In this document: positions 25,527 to 32,469 of the stretch, in pieces
Layout of the letters: each line of letters starts with the position of its first letter
Numbering within the stretch: position 1 is the stretch's first letter
Source of the DNA: a virus
Virus record (IMG/VR): IMGVR_UViG_3300045999_008996
Location: 124,001 to 188,000 of that record
Reading direction: 5' to 3' (one strand)
Length of the DNA stretch: 64,000 nucleotides
The notes under the pieces: model-generated
What the model saw: the letters and a program-made list of their open reading frames with translations, nothing else
The model's database searches: none
What the model was told of the DNA's origin: nothing
Position numbers and translations under genes: made by a program

Positions 25527-25775
25527 TTAAATTGGTTTTACTTTTGAACCTGGTGCTTTTGATGCTTTACGAAGAACATCATTCCATCCTGGATGAGACT
25601 TTTTAAGTCGGTCATAAATTTCACCAACCTCTCCCGATGCTGGACAAGTTGATGGGTCCGACCAATCTCTATCCCAATCTGGGTTATCTTTTTTCCATTG
25701 CTCCCAATCATGAACACTGAGAACAACTTCTTTTTGTTCGCCAGTTTGTTTATTAATCACTGGATATGTTGCCAA
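25527..25775 (-). CDS. Conserved hypothetical protein, TTG start
   Basis: 82 residues. The start is TTG (25773-25775) because GGAGG stands seven bases upstream and no ATG is available. MATYPVINKQTGEQKEVVLS then HDWEQWKKDNPDWDRDWSDP: Trp/Asp-rich, and without the Cys pairs of a zinc ribbon. A short stretch upstream carries AATAAATA (25802-25809). Function unknown. Confidence 0.75.
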   Translation of the reverse strand: MATYPVINKQTGEQKEVVLSVHDWEQWKKDNPDWDRDWSDPSTCPASGEVGEIYDRLKKSHPGWNDVLRKASKAPGSKVKPI

Positions 25776-25801
25776 TGTTACACCTCCATTGTATGTAAGG
25801 A

Positions 25802-25809
25802 TATTTATT
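25802..25809 (-). promoter_or_regulatory. Late-type element AATAAATA
   Basis: Between thyX and the TTG-started gene, 27 bases before its start codon; matches NATAAATA. Confidence 0.45.
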
Positions 25810-26515
25810 CAATAGTCACTGAAGGGGGATCAACACATTCTGCACATCCTTCACGAGTCCAACCAAGTGCCTCAGATACTGCAGGGAACTGACAGGTAAA
25901 GATACAACGGACCAATTCTGCGATTTCCATATGTTCCTTCTGTGTACCATGTGCAGAACGAAGATCGATATAATGAATCCATGACCTCACAGAACCGGTC
26001 ATATAGAGTCTTGTGGGAGTCGCCAAGGGCAGTACGAACCTTGCACACTCCTTTGCCACACCTTTGTCCAGAAGGCGGTTGTAGAGGCGTAGAGCACTCT
26101 CAAAATGAACACGGATGTCTTCGGTCAGGGTCAGTTTCAGATAATCAGGAATATCGTCAATTGAGTTCTGACGATTCTTAGTATCCTGACGACGAAGTTC
26201 AGGAAGAGGAATAGTCTTATTCAAGAGATTAGTATCAGCATACCGTTGTGAAAATTCTTGATATGTAAATGAACGGTGTCGAAGAATTTGAGCTGCAATA
26301 CCTCTTGTAGTATTAATCTCAACAGTCATTGAAGCTTGTTCAAAAATGCTCCAGTGTTGATGTTGGATACAATACTTAAGTAGTCCGGAGAACTTTTCAT
26401 TCTCTTGATTTGCAGGGTTACTTACGCGAGCACAATATGCCATGTGCTTTTCTGCGTCAGGAGTAACACTAATAAGTTTTACTTCTGGTTTCATAAACTC
26501 AAAGTCATCGAACAT
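25805..26515 (-). CDS. thyX: Flavin-dependent thymidylate synthase ThyX
   Basis: 236 residues from MFDDFEFMKPEVKLIS (ATG 26513-26515, overlapping the upstream stop); MKPEVKL at 26494 is an alternative. ThyX motif RHRSFTYQEFSQRY (about 80-93) binds FAD/dUMP; ARFVLPLATPTRLYMTGSVR near the C-terminus completes the active site. Makes dTMP from dUMP with methylene-THF for an AT-rich genome. Confidence 0.92.
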   Translation of the reverse strand: MFDDFEFMKPEVKLISVTPDAEKHMAYCARVSNPANQENEKFSGLLKYCIQHQHWSIFEQASMTVEINTTRGIAAQILRHRSFTYQEFSQRYADTNLLNKTIPLPELRRQDTKNRQNSIDDIPDYLKLTLTEDIRVHFESALRLYNRLLDKGVAKECARFVLPLATPTRLYMTGSVRSWIHYIDLRSAHGTQKEHMEIAELVRCIFTCQFPAVSEALGWTREGCAECVDPPSVTIE

Positions 26516-26678
26516 TGTATTCATCTTCCTCGTCATAAAATACTTCGTCGTAATCAGTTAAAAAGTTTTTAATCTCTTCATAGACAGGATCTTTAACTTC
26601 TGGTTCAATCTCTGCCTTTAAGCATTCTACCAGAGACTCAAGGTTTCTGACAATTAGCTTAAGCTTTTCTCTATCCAT
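26505..26678 (-). CDS. Acidic hypothetical protein, 57 aa
   Basis: MDREKLKLIVRNLESLVECL, ending YDEVFYDEEDEYNVR. Start ATG 26676-26678 has GAGG upstream; longer versions would translate the promoter. Helical then strongly acidic. First gene after the hybrid terminator-promoter, overlapping thyX. No function recognised. Confidence 0.65.
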   Translation of the reverse strand: MDREKLKLIVRNLESLVECLKAEIEPEVKDPVYEEIKNFLTDYDEVFYDEEDEYNVR

Positions 26679-26700
26679 TTTTATCAACCTCGACAAAGGT

Positions 26701-26733
26701 ATTATAGACAAAAAAAAGAGGAGTGTCAAGCAC
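26701..26733 (-). promoter_or_regulatory. Hybrid terminator-promoter: TTGACA-N17-TATAAT within a hairpin
   Basis: Stem AGAGGAGTG/CACTCCTCT with loop CTTGA and T8 forms a good terminator for the upstream transcript. The perfect -35 (26724-26729) starts in the loop, the T-run is the spacer, and TATAAT is at 26701-26706. It drives the 57-aa gene, thyX, phoH and so on. Confidence 0.75.
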
Positions 26734-26746
26734 TCCTCTAAATCAT

Positions 26747-26833
26747 TTACTTATTCAGCAATAGAATTTCCAAATAAATTAAAAAAATGAACGCTATCGA
26801 TGCTCCACATATAGCAGCAATCGTAGAGATCAT
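26747..26833 (-). CDS. Single-span membrane micropeptide, 28 aa
   Basis: MISTIAAICGASIAFIFLIY followed by LEILLLNK: one transmembrane helix. ATGA overlap with the upstream 32-aa gene. Likely real because of the chain of overlaps starting from a strong SD. Confidence 0.5.
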   Translation of the reverse strand: MISTIAAICGASIAFIFLIYLEILLLNK

Positions 26834-26928
26834 TTTCCAGCACCTACGTTTACAAGTAGTGCTTGATAACGACGTTGTTCTTTTTGCTTTTGCTCTTTAA
26901 TGAGTTGAAGGACATTAAGTTTTTTCAT
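26830..26928 (-). CDS. Basic micropeptide, 32 aa
   Basis: MKKLNVLQLIKEQKQKEQRR then YQALLVNVGAGK: a basic amphipathic helix. The start overlaps the upstream stop as TGATG, and its stop overlaps the next start as ATGA. Confidence 0.55.
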   Translation of the reverse strand: MKKLNVLQLIKEQKQKEQRRYQALLVNVGAGK

Positions 26929-27065
26929 CACTTATGCCCCTCTTTTACGAACTTAACACCACGATAGGTTTCGTTGTATTGTTGAGGTTGTTGCATCATT
27001 TGTTGCTGATACTCAAGGCGTTTTTGAGTATCATATTCGATGCCACGATAAACTACTTTTGACAT
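26928..27065 (-). CDS. DUF4278-like small protein, 45 aa
   Basis: MSKVVYRGIEYDTQKRLEYQ, then ETYRGVKFVKEGHK. The two YRG.+Y/F motifs are those of cyanobacterial DUF4278 proteins. Very strong SD (AAGGAGAACCCTA before ATG) and a near-consensus promoter 135 bases upstream. First of three overlapping micro-genes. Confidence 0.7.
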   Translation of the reverse strand: MSKVVYRGIEYDTQKRLEYQQQMMQQPQQYNETYRGVKFVKEGHK

Positions 27066-27117
27066 TAGGGTTCTCCTTAGTTTTTTAGGTTAAAGAGCGT
27101 TCCTTCAGTCGGCGTTT

Positions 27118-27148
27118 GCGTTCGCTATTTACAAATAGCGAATGAACG
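27118..27148 (-). other. Leader hairpin
   Basis: CGTTCGCTATTT/AATAGCGAATGAACG-type inverted repeat (core TTCGCTATT/AATAGCGAA) in the about 130-base leader between promoter 27200-27228 and the DUF4278-like gene. Possible mRNA stabiliser or control element. Confidence 0.4.
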
Positions 27149-27199
27149 ATCCGTTCCGCGTCGGCTTACTTCCGTCTGTTTCCAGATGAACGTAAGGTC

Positions 27200-27228
27200 A
27201 TTATAGACCTGTTAGTATAGTTATACAA
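27200..27228 (-). promoter_or_regulatory. Sigma-70-type promoter TTGTAT-N17-TATAAT
   Basis: Perfect -10, 4/6 -35, 17-base spacer. Drives the micro-gene chain at 26747-27065. Confidence 0.65.
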
Positions 27229-27246
27229 AAACTTTTGTAACTTTTG

Positions 27247-27573
27247 TTACCGTTCAATATAACTTAACGTATGGTTTTGGGCATATAATTGTTCTATGAT
27301 AATATCACACCCAATTTTTGGATTGCAGTCTCCGCATGTATAAACGTCCACTGCTGCCTTACCTTCCTCAGGCCATGTATGGATACTAATATGACTTTCA
27401 GATAGTAAACAAATTACAGTAACTCCCTGGGGTTCAAACTTTTTTGAAATAGTTTGTACTACAGTTGCTCCGCTTGCTGCTGCTGCGTTTTCCAATAAGT
27501 CTATAAGACAACGCTCGTCATCCAAAAGGACAAACGAGCATCCATACAAGTTAAGTAGATAATGCTTTCCCAT
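27247..27573 (-). CDS. speD: S-adenosylmethionine decarboxylase SpeD
   Basis: 108 residues. LSESHISIHTWPEEGKAAVD (about 57-76) is the bacterial class-1B signature: autocleavage before the Ser of ESHIS yields the pyruvoyl group, with His of SIHTWPE and Cys of YTCGD in the active site. Provides decarboxylated AdoMet for polyamine synthesis; found in many cyanophages. One base downstream of the preceding stop. Confidence 0.9.
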   Translation of the reverse strand: MGKHYLLNLYGCSFVLLDDERCLIDLLENAAAASGATVVQTISKKFEPQGVTVICLLSESHISIHTWPEEGKAAVDVYTCGDCNPKIGCDIIIEQLYAQNHTLSYIER

Positions 27574-27574
27574 T

Positions 27575-27787
27575 TTACAGTGGATTCTCCTCCGCTTCCT
27601 TAATTAATGAACTCACAATATCTTCTGTGCCGTCCATCGTTTTGATAGCATACAGAGATGATTTTTGATATTTTTTAATTTTTTTATATTGTTTAATAAC
27701 TTGATCAATATTATCCAAATCAATTTGGATATTTAGATCCTTACCAGTTCTTCCTTGGTTTGGATCTCCACCAAATCCTGCACTCAT
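27575..27787 (-). CDS. Hypothetical protein, 70 aa
   Basis: MSAGFGGDPNQGRTGKDLNI, a DLDNIDQVIKQYKKIKKY helix and a short acidic tail. ATGA overlap with the upstream gene and one base before speD. Function unknown; possibly tied to speD expression. Confidence 0.65.
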   Translation of the reverse strand: MSAGFGGDPNQGRTGKDLNIQIDLDNIDQVIKQYKKIKKYQKSSLYAIKTMDGTEDIVSSLIKEAEENPL

Positions 27788-28092
27788 TTTCTTTTCTTTT
27801 TTTCAGGTTGTTTATATCCCCAAAGTTTTGGATTAGTTCTACCATATCCAAAATCAATCTTTTGAACTGCACCTGGACCATACTTGTCATAATACATATC
27901 AAAAAGATTGACTCGCTTGGAGCAACGAGTTAGATCAACATGTTCTTCACCATCTACTACATACCAAATTAAATATGCATCATTAGGAAGTGAAGAATCT
28001 TTTGCTTTTTCTACAGTAGTTTTTTCAAAAAGAATTTCACATCCATACTCATGTGGCAGAACTTTATTGATTTTAGATTTATTTTCCGCCAT
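27784..28092 (-). CDS. Hypothetical protein, 102 aa
   Basis: Start set at MAENKSKINKVLPHEYG (ATG 28090-28092), 11 bases after GGAG; starts at 28122 or 28137 are possible. Contains YLIWYVVDGEEHVDLTRC and FDMYYDKYGPGAVQKIDFGY, ending in a Lys-rich tail. Aromatic and conserved-looking, without a family I can name. Confidence 0.65.
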   Translation of the reverse strand: MAENKSKINKVLPHEYGCEILFEKTTVEKAKDSSLPNDAYLIWYVVDGEEHVDLTRCSKRVNLFDMYYDKYGPGAVQKIDFGYGRTNPKLWGYKQPEKKKRK

Positions 28093-28118
28093 TTTCTTTT
28101 TTTCTCCTACTACTGCTG

Positions 28119-28688
28119 TCATGAACGACCTCCCCATTGAATGTCAGGATAAGACTCTTTGACATTTTCAAAAGATATTTTGTATTTATCTGCAAGTTTT
28201 TTATCTTTTGTGAGAATTAATACTTCTGCTTCTTTTGGATGAAGACCTCTTAGAAGATTAATAAACATCATTTCTCTGCGAATAGATGTAAGAGAATCGT
28301 TACCACCTTTCACATAATGATAAAGATTCTGCCACTCTTTGCGAAGAGATGTTCTTCCTCTTCCATCAAGATCTTGACCGGTTGCTAGTTCTCCACCATA
28401 TGCTTCCTTCTTCAAATTCTCCGAAAGAGTCCCAGAATATACAGATTGTTCGTCAGCATTTCCATAAGGAACTTCTCCATCAGGAAGAAGAGAAACTACA
28501 CTCTCATCAAAGTTCCAAATAAAAACTGCTTTTAGAGAGTCGTGTTCATATGTCTTAAGAACTTCTACCTTCTTTGCATTGCTTCTTTGCTTTGATGCAA
28601 GTTCTAGAATTTCGAATACAAAAGGATTCGTTGGAAGAGTTTCAATCGGTTTTTCAGTCGTTGTCCTCTTCGTCTTCGTCGTAGTCAT
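28119..28688 (-). CDS. Conserved cyanophage protein, DUF6433-like
   Basis: 189 residues from MTTTKTKRTTTEKPIETLPT. NPFVFEILELASKQRSNAKK, LKAVFIWNFDESVVSLLPDG, EWQNLYHYVKGGNDSLTSIR, MMFINLLRGLHPKEAEVLIL form an alpha-helical protein repeatedly seen in T4-like marine phages (I recall it as DUF6433; not searched). Overlaps the small membrane gene upstream by 35 bases. Confidence 0.65.
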   Translation of the reverse strand: MTTTKTKRTTTEKPIETLPTNPFVFEILELASKQRSNAKKVEVLKTYEHDSLKAVFIWNFDESVVSLLPDGEVPYGNADEQSVYSGTLSENLKKEAYGGELATGQDLDGRGRTSLRKEWQNLYHYVKGGNDSLTSIRREMMFINLLRGLHPKEAEVLILTKDKKLADKYKISFENVKESYPDIQWGGRS

Positions 28689-28887
28689 AATCGTAATCGT
28701 TTTCAAATCGTACAGATACTATTTCGTCAGGAATAACCTGCCCATTTTCATCAAAGAACTCTGGATGCAAATATGGAGGTCTTGATTCCAGAAGATGCCT
28801 ATAAGTTAACCAACCTATTATACCTCCTACCATAAAAAAGAGCAAGGTGAACATTGTGACAAATGTTACTACATATGCTGTTTCCAT
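28654..28887 (-). CDS. Small membrane protein with acidic tail, 77 aa
   Basis: METAYVVTFVTMFTLLFFMV then GGIIGWLTY: one membrane helix (about 5-28), a 25-residue linker, and a tail of alternating D/Y and then D/E (YDYDYDEDEEDND). SD CTGGAG before ATG. Function unknown. Confidence 0.65.
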   Translation of the reverse strand: METAYVVTFVTMFTLLFFMVGGIIGWLTYRHLLESRPPYLHPEFFDENGQVIPDEIVSVRFENDYDYDYDEDEEDND

Positions 28888-28939
28888 CTGTTTTCTCCAG
28901 AGAGTTTATTTTTTCCTAATATCAAAGTGAAATTCTATA

Positions 28940-28967
28940 AAAAAGTGAAACTCTCTACGGAAGAGAG
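28940..28967 (-). terminator. Weak terminator
   Basis: 6-bp stem CTCTCT/AGAGAG with minus-strand TTTCACTTTTTT after it, in the otherwise empty 184-base gap 28888-29071. Confidence 0.4.
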
Positions 28968-29071
28968 AAATCATCTTACCAAACTTCACTTGAAAAGTTT
29001 TTGGTTTTGATTCTCTCCTCCTCTTATTCCTAAGTAATAACTCAACACCCCGATTGATTTGGGGTTCTGAC

Positions 29072-29431
29072 TTATTTAGTTTTCTTTTTCCGCCTTCCTG
29101 GTCGTTTATCATGACTATACTTCCAGGCATCTTCTAAGATACCATACAGATAATTTCTTATTTTTCTTGCTTGTGGTTTTGGAATATGTCCATAACCTTC
29201 GCGAAGTTGTTTGTGAATTTCATCATTCCCACCTTCAAGATAATCATCTAAATCCATTACAAGATTATTGAGTTCACTGGCAGTAGCACTTTCAATAAAC
29301 TCTTCAACTTCAACTCTTTTCGTTCCACGAACTTTTAGATAATCATAAAACTTCAAAACAAACTGTCCATTAAAAGCATAATCAATTGCTTTTTCAACAT
29401 CAGTATAAACTTCGCGAATGGTGTTTTCCAT
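29072..29431 (-). CDS. Hypothetical helical protein, 119 aa
   Basis: MENTIREVYTDVEKAIDYAF, then FVLKFYDYLKVRGTKRVEVE, DLDDYLEGGNDEIHKQLREG and a basic C-terminus (DKRPGRRKKKTK) fitting nucleic-acid binding. ATGA-type overlap with the glutaredoxin stop. No family recognised. Confidence 0.7.
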   Translation of the reverse strand: MENTIREVYTDVEKAIDYAFNGQFVLKFYDYLKVRGTKRVEVEEFIESATASELNNLVMDLDDYLEGGNDEIHKQLREGYGHIPKPQARKIRNYLYGILEDAWKYSHDKRPGRRKKKTK

Positions 29432-29667
29432 TAAACTAGATTTTGCTCCTTAAGGTATTGAACAGTATCGGTGCATCCACCAATATGTTGGTCATTTACA
29501 ATCACTTGAGGAAAAGTTGAACCTTCTCCAAACTCAGCATAAAACTCATCGCGAGTAAAATCAGCATTCAATTTGTAAACTACATGCTGAAGTTGCGCCA
29601 ACTCTAACACTTGTTGGACCTTTGTGCAATATGGGCAACCGTCTTTTGAATAAACTGTAAATTTCAT
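29431..29667 (-). CDS. Glutaredoxin
   Basis: 78 residues. Dithiol active site CPYC (Cys11, Cys14) in YSKDGCPYCTKVQ, cis-Pro region STFPQVIVNDQHIGG, and the GG..D helix cap. A likely electron donor to the phage ribonucleotide reductase (nrdB is at the right edge of the window). Coupled to the 119-aa gene by a one-base overlap. Confidence 0.9.
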   Translation of the reverse strand: MKFTVYSKDGCPYCTKVQQVLELAQLQHVVYKLNADFTRDEFYAEFGEGSTFPQVIVNDQHIGGCTDTVQYLKEQNLV

Positions 29668-29687
29668 AAGTGTTATAAAACTGAAAG

Positions 29688-29972
29688 TTATTTAGCGTTA
29701 ACTGGAATTCCTTGTCCTTGCGGTAACCACACCTGCTGCTGAAGTTCAATTGGTGGAAGTTCTTCTTTTGCTGCAGGTAAACCTTGTTGTCCAGGAAGTT
29801 GTTTGTCTTGCGTCGCTGTAATTGTAATAATTTGATCCATAATGAACTTTTGCTTTCTATAAGTTCTTTTGTCTGGGTCAAAACCAATTAACATGAGAGC
29901 ATCGTTTTCTTCTCCACAATGTGCAATCACTTTACCTGTGGTCTTATCTGTCACCACCCAATAATCATACAT
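29688..29972 (-). CDS. Hypothetical protein, 94 aa
   Basis: MYDYWVVTDKTTGKVIAHCG, DALMLIGFDPDKRTYRKQKF, then a Gln/Pro-rich C-terminus. Overlaps the upstream small ORF by eight bases. Function unknown. Confidence 0.65.
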   Translation of the reverse strand: MYDYWVVTDKTTGKVIAHCGEENDALMLIGFDPDKRTYRKQKFIMDQIITITATQDKQLPGQQGLPAAKEELPPIELQQQVWLPQGQGIPVNAK

Positions 29973-30105
29973 TCTTTTTATTCTTACTTTTAGTAGTATA
30001 GGTTTCTTTTGCTGGTTTGTAAAGTCCAGGCCAAGTATCTCTAATAATTTCTGCGAGTTTGTAAGGTGTTTCTGAAGTTATCATTTCAAGATCTGTTGGG
30101 AACAT
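29965..30105 (-). CDS. Hypothetical small protein, 46 aa
   Basis: MFPTDLEMITSETPYKLAEI then RDTWPGLYKPAKETY and a Lys/Asn tail. A shorter start (MITSETPYK, 30084) is possible. Overlaps neighbours at both ends, as do most genes in this chain. Confidence 0.6.
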   Translation of the reverse strand: MFPTDLEMITSETPYKLAEIIRDTWPGLYKPAKETYTTKSKNKKNV

Positions 30106-30247
30106 AATCCATATCTCCTAAGAGTTCTTCTAACATTGCTCCATATTCTTTAAATTTTCTATCTCCTGCAACAAAACATCTTTGACGCATCCAAACAGCA
30201 TCTGCAAGAAGTTTAATCTGGTCTTCTGAAAGTAATAGGTTTTTCAT
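30086..30247 (-). CDS. Hypothetical small protein, 53 aa
   Basis: MKNLLLSEDQIKLLADAVWM then RQRCFVAGDRKFKEYGAMLE: a helical hairpin-like protein. Continuous coding frame with overlap to the next gene. No family named. Confidence 0.65.
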   Translation of the reverse strand: MKNLLLSEDQIKLLADAVWMRQRCFVAGDRKFKEYGAMLEELLGDMDYVPNRS

Positions 30248-30252
30248 AACTG

Positions 30253-30333
30253 TTAGTAATGATAGTGGTCTGTGAGTGATATTAGAACCATAAAGATTCC
30301 AAATGCTATGAATGAGAAGAGGATGAGTAACAT
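30253..30333 (-). CDS. Membrane micropeptide, 26 aa
   Basis: MLLILFSFIAFGIFMVLISL then TDHYHY: one membrane helix with a short aromatic tail. Overlaps the end of the HNH gene by 28 bases. Supported only by composition and position. Confidence 0.45.
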   Translation of the reverse strand: MLLILFSFIAFGIFMVLISLTDHYHY

Positions 30334-30800
30334 TTTAGATTTTCTACTAGGAGTTCTAGTTCTTGTAATGATGCATCATTTTTAAGAGTGTTTGCTCTAT
30401 TACTTATGACCCATACATTACCTTTTATGTATCCTTTTGTTGAGTCTATACGGTCTAATGAAGGAGATTTCATAGGAGTTCCTAACAAAGGACAAATATC
30501 TGGAATAACAATATCTTCTTTTGTGATATTAAAATCTAATCCTCTTTGTTTTGCTCTATACTTTGCTCTTGATAACATAGAAGAACGGGCATCCCAACCC
30601 CTCCTTCTATCCCACTTATTTTTCCAACATCCACAAGATTTAACATCTTTCTTTTTTATTACAGATGAATGCCTTACCCATTTTTCTGTTCCACATTCAC
30701 ATCTCACATATAACATTAATTGCTTTCCTTGAGTTTCTTGCTTCAAGACAGAAAGTTTATAAAAAGTTTCTCCAACAACAGATGGTGTTTTTCTTCCCAT
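30306..30800 (-). CDS. HNH-family homing endonuclease-like protein
   Basis: 164 residues. Zn-binding region YVRCECGTEKWV and VKSCGCWKN, then CPLLGTPM, SLDRIDSTKGYIKGNVWVIS and NRANTLKNDAS, the HNH-like pattern seen in free-standing phage endonucleases. Located directly downstream of the psbD terminator. Its leader has both TTGACT-N17-TAAAAT and a perfect late TATAAATA. Confidence 0.8.
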   Translation of the reverse strand: MGRKTPSVVGETFYKLSVLKQETQGKQLMLYVRCECGTEKWVRHSSVIKKKDVKSCGCWKNKWDRRRGWDARSSMLSRAKYRAKQRGLDFNITKEDIVIPDICPLLGTPMKSPSLDRIDSTKGYIKGNVWVISNRANTLKNDASLQELELLVENLKCYSSSSHS

Positions 30801-30821
30801 TATTTTACCGCAGGTTATAAC

Positions 30822-30859
30822 TATTTATATATTTTAACATTTACAAGAGGCAAAGTCAA
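30822..30859 (-). promoter_or_regulatory. Early and late promoter elements of the HNH gene
   Basis: Perfect late TATAAATA at 30822-30829, 21 bases before the ATG, and sigma-70-type TTGACT-N17-TAAAAT (30831-30859) immediately upstream, after the psbD terminator. Confidence 0.65.
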
Positions 30860-30860
30860 T

Positions 30861-30883
30861 AAAAAAGACCCTTTCGGGTCTTT
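30861..30883 (-). terminator. psbD terminator
   Basis: 8-bp stem AAAGACCC/GGGTCTTT, tetraloop GAAA on the minus strand, followed by TTTTTTATT. Confidence 0.9.
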
Positions 30884-30910
30884 GCGTTTCCACAGGGTAT
30901 TATATTTTTA

Positions 30911-31972
30911 TCACAAGGCGTTCCCACGAGGCAACACCTCTTCTGGAAATTCAAATCGTTCGTGAATCTGATCTACAGGTGCCATCCAAGCTCTTAATCC
31001 CTCATTAAGAAGTATATTTTTTGTGTAAAATGTCTCAAATTCCGGGTCTTCTGCTGCACGAATCTCCTGACTTACAAAGTCGTAAGCACGTAGATTAAGA
31101 GCAAGACCGATAATACCAATACTGGAAGTCCAAAGACCCATAACAGGGACGAAAAGCATAAAGAAATGAAGCCAACGCTTATTACTGAAAGCAATACCAA
31201 AGATCTGAGACCAGAATCGGTTTGCAGTAACCATTGAATAGGTTTCTTCTTCTTGAGTAGGTTCAAAAGCCTTGAAAGTGTTTGATTGATCACTGTCTTC
31301 ATAAAGTGTATTCTCTACAGTTGCTCCGTGAATTGCACAGAGCAGTGCTCCTCCCAGTATACCAGCAACTCCCATCATATGGAAGGGGTTGAGAGTCCAG
31401 TTGTGGAAACCCTGAAGGAACAGAAGGAACCTGAAGATTGCTGCCACTCCAAACGAGGGTGCGAAGAACCAACTGGATTGTCCTAGTGGATACATCAGGA
31501 AAACGCTGACGAACACAGCGATAGGACCAGAGAAGGCAATAGCGTTATAAGGACGAATACCAACCAGTCGTGAAATCTCAAACTGACGAAGCATGAATCC
31601 AATCAGGCTGAAAGCCCCGTGGAGCGCCACAAAAGTCCAGAGTCCCCCAAGTTGGCACCACCTGATGAAATCCCCTTGAGACTCAGGACCCCAAAGTAGA
31701 AGAAGAGAATGACCCATAGAATCTGCAGGCGTTGACACAGCTGCCGTAAGGAAATTAGCACCCTCAAGGTAACTAGACGCCAACCCGTGGGTGTACCAGC
31801 TTGTAACAAACGTTGTGCCAGTAAGCCAGCCACCAAGGGCAAGATAAGCAGTGGGAAAAAGTAGTAGTCCAGACCAACCCACAAATACAAAGCGATCTCG
31901 TTTAAGCCAGTCATCCAAGACATCGAACCAACCTCTCTGTGAAATGGGCGGTGAAAGTGTAGAAGAAGTCAT
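30911..31972 (-). CDS. psbD: Photosystem II D2 protein
   Basis: 353 residues, full length. Five transmembrane helices; [20 protein letters not shown] loop, and HGATVENTL and [20 protein letters not shown] around the iron/quinone site, with the usual C-terminus [12 protein letters not shown]. Keeps PSII running during infection together with phage psbA. SD AGGAGG before ATG; both sigma-70-type and late elements upstream. Followed by a strong terminator. Start M-T-S-S-T is cyanophage-like and lacks the longer cyanobacterial N-terminus. Confidence 0.97.
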   Translation of the reverse strand: MTSSTLSPPISQRGWFDVLDDWLKRDRFVFVGWSGLLLFPTAYLALGGWLTGTTFVTSWYTHGLASSYLEGANFLTAAVSTPADSMGHSLLLLWGPESQGDFIRWCQLGGLWTFVALHGAFSLIGFMLRQFEISRLVGIRPYNAIAFSGPIAVFVSVFLMYPLGQSSWFFAPSFGVAAIFRFLLFLQGFHNWTLNPFHMMGVAGILGGALLCAIHGATVENTLYEDSDQSNTFKAFEPTQEEETYSMVTANRFWSQIFGIAFSNKRWLHFFMLFVPVMGLWTSSIGIIGLALNLRAYDFVSQEIRAAEDPEFETFYTKNILLNEGLRAWMAPVDQIHERFEFPEEVLPRGNAL

Positions 31973-31993
31973 AGCCTCCTATGTGATTTCTCA

Positions 31994-32027
31994 TATTTAT
32001 CTTAACATTGCTTAACAAAAGAGTCAA
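31994..32027 (-). promoter_or_regulatory. psbD promoter region (early TTGACT-N17-TAAGAT plus late GATAAATA)
   Basis: The late element (31994-32001) overlaps the -10 of the sigma-70-type element (-35 at 32022-32027), so psbD may be transcribed in two phases from one site. Confidence 0.6.
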
Positions 32028-32040
32028 TGAGTGTTTGTGC

Positions 32041-32163
32041 TTATCCCCAATAAATTACTGAAAGAGTGAAGGCGACAAACACAATAACTGTGAAACCCAT
32101 CATACCTACACCTGCCCAGATAATCCAGGATTCCATAGGATGATGTTGATTATTATGAGACAT
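32041..32163 (-). CDS. Small membrane protein between psbA and psbD, 40 aa
   Basis: MSHNNQHHPMESWIIWAGVG then MMGFTVIVFVAFTLSVIYWG: one hydrophobic helix. Size and location suggest a photosystem- or thylakoid-associated peptide, but it does not match a PSII subunit I know. Four bases after the preceding stop. Confidence 0.6.
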   Translation of the reverse strand: MSHNNQHHPMESWIIWAGVGMMGFTVIVFVAFTLSVIYWG

Positions 32164-32167
32164 AATT

Positions 32168-32389
32168 CTACTTACCTTTTAAAGAATCTAACCAAATTTT
32201 TTCTGTAGTGGGTTCACCATCAGAATATGTTTTAACAAATTTTCTACCCAAGAAAAACATCTTTGGACTTCTTCCTGCAACTGGTCCAACATCATCAGCA
32301 GATGAACTAAATCCAGGTTTATCAACAGTGCTTTGTGTTGTCATTCCTTCCTTTAAACATTCCGAAATAAACTGTTTGAAAGTTTTCAT
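32168..32389 (-). CDS. Hypothetical protein, 73 aa
   Basis: MKTFKQFISECLKEGMTTQS then SPKMFFLGRKFVKTYSDGEP. N-terminal amphipathic helix (FKQFISECLKE) reminiscent of cyanophage prohead or structural small proteins. Lies 60 bases beyond the psbA terminator and is followed by the membrane peptide. Function unknown. Confidence 0.65.
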   Translation of the reverse strand: MKTFKQFISECLKEGMTTQSTVDKPGFSSSADDVGPVAGRSPKMFFLGRKFVKTYSDGEPTTEKIWLDSLKGK

Positions 32390-32421
32390 TTGTGGTGGTT
32401 TTTAGATATTTAGATTTTTCA

Positions 32422-32450
32422 CAAAAAAAAAGACCTCCAAAGGAGGTCTT
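32422..32450 (-). terminator. psbA terminator
   Basis: 9-bp stem AAGACCTCC/GGAGGTCTT, three-base loop, then T9 on the minus strand. Confidence 0.92.
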
Positions 32451-32469
32451 AAAAACTATTGAGTTTTTA

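Noticed and set aside
28906-29130. 74-aa minus ORF in the gap before the 119-aa gene
   Set aside because: It overlaps a conserved-looking gene in another frame, lacks an SD, and the gap contains only hairpins.
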